This document shows positions 60,058 through 64,000 of a stretch of 64,000 bases of DNA, piece by piece (position 1 is the first letter of the stretch; each line of letters begins with the position of its first letter). The DNA comes from Lotus japonicus (Eukaryota > Streptophyta > Magnoliopsida > Fabales > Fabaceae). The notes under the pieces are model-generated. The model saw only the letters and a program-made list of their open reading frames with translations. It was not told where the DNA came from and did no database searches. Both the position numbers and the translations under genes were made by a program. Location of the stretch: contig NC_080041.1 in the NCBI RefSeq assembly GCF_012489685.1, positions 33,903,780 through 33,967,779 on the forward strand, written 5' to 3'.

Positions 60058-61465
60058 GTCCTGACTTCTTTCAGTAGAAGAAGAATAAGATACTCTCATC
60101 CTCCTTCTCCGGTTTCTCATCGCCATTCTCGAACCAGCACCAGGTTTTCTTTTCCATTCACAATTCAATTCCTATCTGTGACTATTTCATTTCATCTCTT
60201 CACCAATTTCACTATCTGTGACTATTTCTGATTTCAGGCGCCGTCGAAGACATAGAAGCAGAAGCTCTTCCTCACACTCTCCTTCACGCAGCCCTACTCC
60301 TAAACCCAAAAAAGACCCTCCACCACCACAAAACAAATGGTAACTTCTTACCTTTCTGAAACTGAAACCATAGTCTTATGTATATCTGTTGGCTGTATTG
60401 GTTGTAATTGATCCTAATTGGTAGAAATTTCATTAACTGGGATTCATGTTGAAATGAGTATGCATGTGATTTAATCACTACTGTACTCCTGGAAGCTGGA
60501 ATTAGTTAATACTAATTCTCCTTACTGTATTGGGTATTGGTTGACGCCGGTATATAAGTCGTGCTATACTGTTGAATAACAAGTTCTTAATTCTCTCGTT
60601 ACGGTGACTTTCATATTTGTTGCTATGTTAAGTGATAGGTACCCATCCCTTGGGTTAGTTAGTTAAGTGAATTTGACTTAGTTACCCACCACCACTCAAC
60701 AAAAAGTAAACAAACTTCTTATCTTATTTATATATATTTGCTGGCTGCATTGCTTGCAATTTATCCTAATTGGTAGAAATTTCAGTAACTCTGATTCATG
60801 TTGAAATGGCATGCATGTGATTTGATCACTATTGTGCTCCTGGAAGCTGGAATTAGTTAATACTAATTGTCCTTACTGCATTTCATAATTTTAGCTATGT
60901 GAATTGTGAAGTGATAGGTACCCCATCCCTTAGTTAGTTAAGGGAATTTGACTTAGTTAGTGAGTTAGTAAGGGAGTGGGATTATAAATAAGAGAGTTAG
61001 TGATAGTAATATCATCACTTCTATGGTTCTAATTCTAATCTCCTTCTTTCTTTCCCTCTTTTCTGGCTCTGATTCAATGTCCTGACTTTTCTCCATTCTT
61101 TCACTCTTCCTCTTTTTTGTGCTGAGCCTACTTTGCATGAGAAATTCTTTCCCTCTTATGCTTTAACTTCTTGTCAATAGTGCTATCTCCGACAGTGAAG
61201 CCTCGGAGTCCTGTAACAATCAGCCCCTAAGAAAGGTGTGGTGTGGTTGGTATGGTTTCAATCTCTTTTGTTTTTGAAATGTTATTATTTGCCTTAACCT
61301 TGTAATCTTTTTTGTATGTTTCTGTAGCGAAAGAAAATGGAAGAACAATCACAAGAAAATTTTCACAAAAATAACTCACGTTTAGAAATTTTAGAAAAAA
61401 GAGCACTAGCACGGGATACAAATCTTCAGGACAGAGAGGTATGGTTCTTATCTGTTAATTTTTAG
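60010..61465 (+). CDS. Partial SR-rich protein gene, at least four exons
   Basis: Exons 60010-60143, 60238-60339, 61181-61235 and 61328-61438 join in one frame through GT-AG introns. Exons 1-2 encode a basic Arg/Ser segment (RRRRRHRSRSSSSHSPSRSP) and a proline-lysine stretch. Exon 3 is acidic and serine-rich. Exon 4 is a charged helix (KKMEEQSQENFHKN, then ILEKRALARDTNLQDRE). Without a further exon the frame stops at 61463-61465; a 27-base in-frame exon at 61466-61492 is possible. SR-type composition suggests a nuclear RNA-binding or splicing-linked protein, but I cannot name the family. It may be a truncated copy. Confidence 0.45.
60380..61010 (+). repeat. Tandem duplication within an intron
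   Basis: 60380-60690 and 60735-61010 share CTAATTGGTAGAAATTTCA, GATTCATGTTGAAATG, CTCCTGGAAGCTGGAATTAG and GTGATAGGTACCC in the same order, about 355 bases apart. The second copy is followed by ATTATAAATAAGAGAG (near 60980), which resembles a copia LTR promoter. Confidence 0.75.
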
Positions 61466-61492
61466 GTCGCCAAACTGAACATCATCTTAAAG

Positions 61493-62089
61493 GTATGTTG
61501 ACTTCTATACGAAATTGAAGATACCCATTTTCCTTATATGAGTGGTGATGATGATGCCAAAGTTTGGTCGATCTTGAATAATGTTATTCATTTGGTGGCT
61601 TTTCATGATGATATAACAATGGATCTTATTGTTGCACTTGATTTAATTGAAAATAAACTTTGATTTACTTTTCATTTTTCTACTTGGAGATTGAACTTGA
61701 ATACAACTATCCTATATGAAATAGCGAATAATATTAATTTAGCAATACATTTTTTCCAAAACAATTTGTTGTTCAAACCTTACCCGTACAATTTTTGCAA
61801 ATACGTCAGGTATTCTAATTTATCATTCCTTCTTTTTCATTCTTAAGGATAATCGGATGTTTGTTTGATATCATTGTAACTCATGTTGATTGATGATGAA
61901 TTCCTGCTCCTGCATAATGTTGAAAGCACCCTTACAGTGCACGCTTTTCATTTTTGCCACACAAACACTTGTTCTTGTCTTGCTCCTTGCTAGCTCTTAC
62001 TCACTTCGATATCAAAGAAGATTCTTCATTCTGGATTAATCACAATGTACAGATCAGTGAATGAGTGAGCGAATGAGAGAGAGATGAAC
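61493..62089. other. No gene seen
   Basis: AT-rich with no frame of note between the SR-rich partial gene and the CATA repeat arrays. Confidence 0.35.
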
Positions 62090-62300
62090 ATCAACAATGA
62101 ATTGAAAAACATTAACAAATAATTGTATATTGTTGCACACATACATGTATACATACATATAAACAAACAAACATACATATGTACATACATATACATATGT
62201 ACATACATACACAATGAATTGAACAAAGAAATGTCTATTGTTGCACACATACATGTATACATTCAAACAAACATATATACATATACATATATACATACAT
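62090..62300. repeat. CATA/CAAA tetranucleotide array, block 1
   Basis: Two units of about 105-115 bases. Each begins AATGAATTGAA, then TATTGTTGCACACATACATG, then a run of CATA, CAAA and TATA steps. The same unit recurs at 62985-63230 and 63360-63500. Minus-strand frames rich in M, Y, C and V are translations of the repeat only. Confidence 0.85.
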
Positions 62301-62519
62301 AAGACCGTTGAGAATTTTGTTAACCACATTGGTGCTATCTTCTGCTCCCTTCACTCTTCGACAAACTCCAGCTCGAAAAACATTTACAAAGAATTGTTTA
62401 TATGCTTTACATAGAGCTCTCTGAAAAAAAAAACACTCAAATCATAAATATTTAAGAAAATCAAAAACCCAAAACTGGGAATCACAAAAGATCGAAACTT
62501 GAAGGTGTTAGAGGCATAC

Positions 62520-62936
62520 CCTTTTGACGGGGCAGACATAGTACTTCCTACCCGCGTTACTGTCGCTTCTGGAGGTTTTGATGATGCAAAAACCGTAGCC
62601 ACAGTGGCAGTGACTGTTCTAAGGAGAAAGATGAGAATGGTGGTGAGTGGGTGAGTGTGATGATGAGAAGGGCTTCTGGTTGGGAGAGTTGAAAGTGCAA
62701 AACCAACTCTAGTGACCTTTTTGGTGACACTTGAAGCAAGTTTCTTCTTGCATTCGTTTCTGAAGGTTTGGGTTGATGATTTTCTCTTGGGTTCTTGGGT
62801 GAAGTTGAAATCGATGAGGATTTGAGAGTGATCGTGAAGGTGAGAGAGGGAGGTTCAACTCCTGATCACACATTTTCCCCTTTACTTGAATTAAATGTGT
62901 ACAATATAAACTTCTCAACCATGGAATATGAATCAA
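62520..62936 (-). pseudogene. CCHC zinc-knuckle plus GRF zinc-finger protein relic
   Basis: In one minus frame: a proline-rich start, CFKCHQKGH, a stop where Trp or a similar residue is expected, SWFC (completing CX2CX4HX4C), a Ser/His-rich linker, a second stop, and CHCGYGFCIIKTSRSDSNAG followed by RKYYVCPVKR with a GTATGC donor at 62519. CCHC followed by GRF is the domain order of a plant zinc-knuckle family (At3g42860-like, from memory) and of the C-terminal part of topoisomerase III alpha. Two TAG stops and flanking repeat arrays point to a pseudogene copy or captured fragment. Confidence 0.65.
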
Positions 62937-62984
62937 ACATTAACATGCCCTTAATACAACAATTTGTTGTTCATGATGAACATC

Positions 62985-63630
62985 AACAATGAATTGAAAA
63001 ACATTAACAAAGAATTGTATATTGTTGCACACGTACATGTATACATACATACAAACAAACATGCATATGTACATACATATACATATATACATATACATAC
63101 ACAATGAATTGAACAAATAATTGTATATTGTTGCAAACATACATGTATACATACATACAAACAAACATACATACATATACATATATACATACATATATCC
63201 ATACGTACAAACATACACAGATAATTGAACAATTATATTACCAATGTAATGTTAAACTTATGCTTAGTTTTCTTATGGTATTCATGAACGCAATGACCTT
63301 GCTTTAAACGGTCTCAATCAATATTCCCAACTTTCATCTAAATTGAGATTTGAAGAACATACATACACAATGAATTGAACAAAGAATTGTCTATTGTTGC
63401 ACACATACATGTATACAAACATACAAACAAACAAACATACATACATATACATATATACATACATATATGTATACGTACAAACATACGCGGATAATTGAAC
63501 AATTATATTACCAATGTAATGTTAAACTTATGCTTAGTTTTCTTATGGTCCTGATGAACGCAATGACCTTGTTTTTAACGGTCTCAATCAATATACCCAA
63601 CTTTCATCTAAATTGAGATTTGAAGGTTAA
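62985..63630. repeat. CATA array blocks 2-3 with a 270-bp tandem duplication
   Basis: 62985-63230 holds two array units like those of block 1. 63098-63357 and 63366-63627 are near-identical longer units: array plus a non-repetitive tail containing GATAATTGAACAATTATATT, CAATGACCTTG, ACGGTCTCAATCAATAT and CATCTAAATTGAGATTTGAA. The tails differ at only a few positions, so this duplication is recent. Confidence 0.8.
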
Positions 63631-64000
63631 TGAAATTATATGTCCTTGAAAGATGATGATATGGTACTAGTACTAGTATCACACTTTATTAAAGAGAACT
63701 GCATGTACCGCATGAAAATGACGCTCTTGCGTTATACTCATTGTAAAAATCGTAAAGTGGTATGCCCTCCACTTGCCATGTCTGAAACAATGTTGGTGCG
63801 TCATGAGATGTGAAACTGTACATTCCAATGCCTTGGTTTGAATGTAAAGTAAAATCAAATTATCAAACAGAGCATTAACAATAGTACATGAATTGAGACT
63901 AAGTTGTTGTTGTGCCTCCTTCTCAACCAATAGGAAAATAAGGGGACTGTTGATATTTCCAATCAATCAGTAACGAGGAGATTAATAAATACACTTAAAT
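63631..64000. other. Window end, no recognisable gene
   Basis: A 95-codon minus frame (63679-63966, start MIGNINSPLIFLLVEKEAQQ) crosses most of this stretch. It shows no domain that I recognise and could be chance or an exon of a gene beyond the window. Confidence 0.25.

Noticed and set aside
62026..63232. Overlapping minus-strand frames rich in Met, Tyr, Cys and Val
   Set aside because: They are translations of CATA/CAAA/TATA tetranucleotide arrays in all three frames, not proteins.
62090..63500. CRISPR-like spaced repeats
   Set aside because: Units are tandem and low-complexity in a plant nuclear context with introns; no leader and no cas genes.

Overview
The window is nuclear DNA from a flowering plant, almost certainly a papilionoid legume. 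The basis is four spliced plant genes, one of which (raffinose synthase) is very close to the pea and soybean enzymes as I know them. The rest is a dense mixture of Ty1/copia retrotransposons, MULEs, MITEs, a TRIM and captured gene pieces. I cannot name the species. No rRNA, tRNA, CRISPR array or prokaryotic feature was seen.

Layout. 1-11.3 kb is repeat-rich: a diverged LTR-like stretch, a MULE-type foldback element (2575-3941), and a decayed copia element (about 5541-10290) split by a 1.83-kb LTR-like insertion. That copia is flanked by two direct copies of a 610-bp block, and the second copy holds a MITE. 11.4-24.3 kb (minus) is one five-exon tryptophan aminotransferase-related (TAR) gene of 456 codons. 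Its two introns of over 5 kb are filled by a Stowaway-like MITE, a MULE nested in a MULE (both with perfect 9-bp target duplications) and a CACTA-like element carrying a ribosomal protein S24 fragment. 26.2-31.2 kb holds a young, LTR-complete copia element with several stop codons, followed by an older copia remnant.

32.9-36.6 kb (minus) is a six-exon raffinose synthase gene (783 aa). 38.7-39.4 kb has a LINE RNase H relic. 40.2-44.7 kb (plus) is a ten-exon OCRE plus G-patch gene (519 aa) with a TRIM in intron 1. It converges tail to tail, 371 bp apart, on 45.1-52.5 kb (minus), a 14-exon gene for the FIP37/WTAP subunit of the mRNA m6A writer (342 aa). From 52.7 kb to the end lies a mosaic: an AT-rich element, a GRF zinc-finger relic, an unrecognised 258-codon reading frame with one stop, a plant-mobile-domain fragment, a partial SR-rich gene, a CCHC plus GRF relic and tandem (CATA)n-type repeats.

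The four intact genes belong to unrelated pathways: auxin synthesis, raffinose oligosaccharides, RNA processing and m6A. I see no functional cluster. The exon models are mine; reading phase was checked across every junction. The most informative signals are the transposon histories: nested insertions with readable target duplications, an empty-site comparison for a MITE, and a captured RPS24 fragment between direct repeats.
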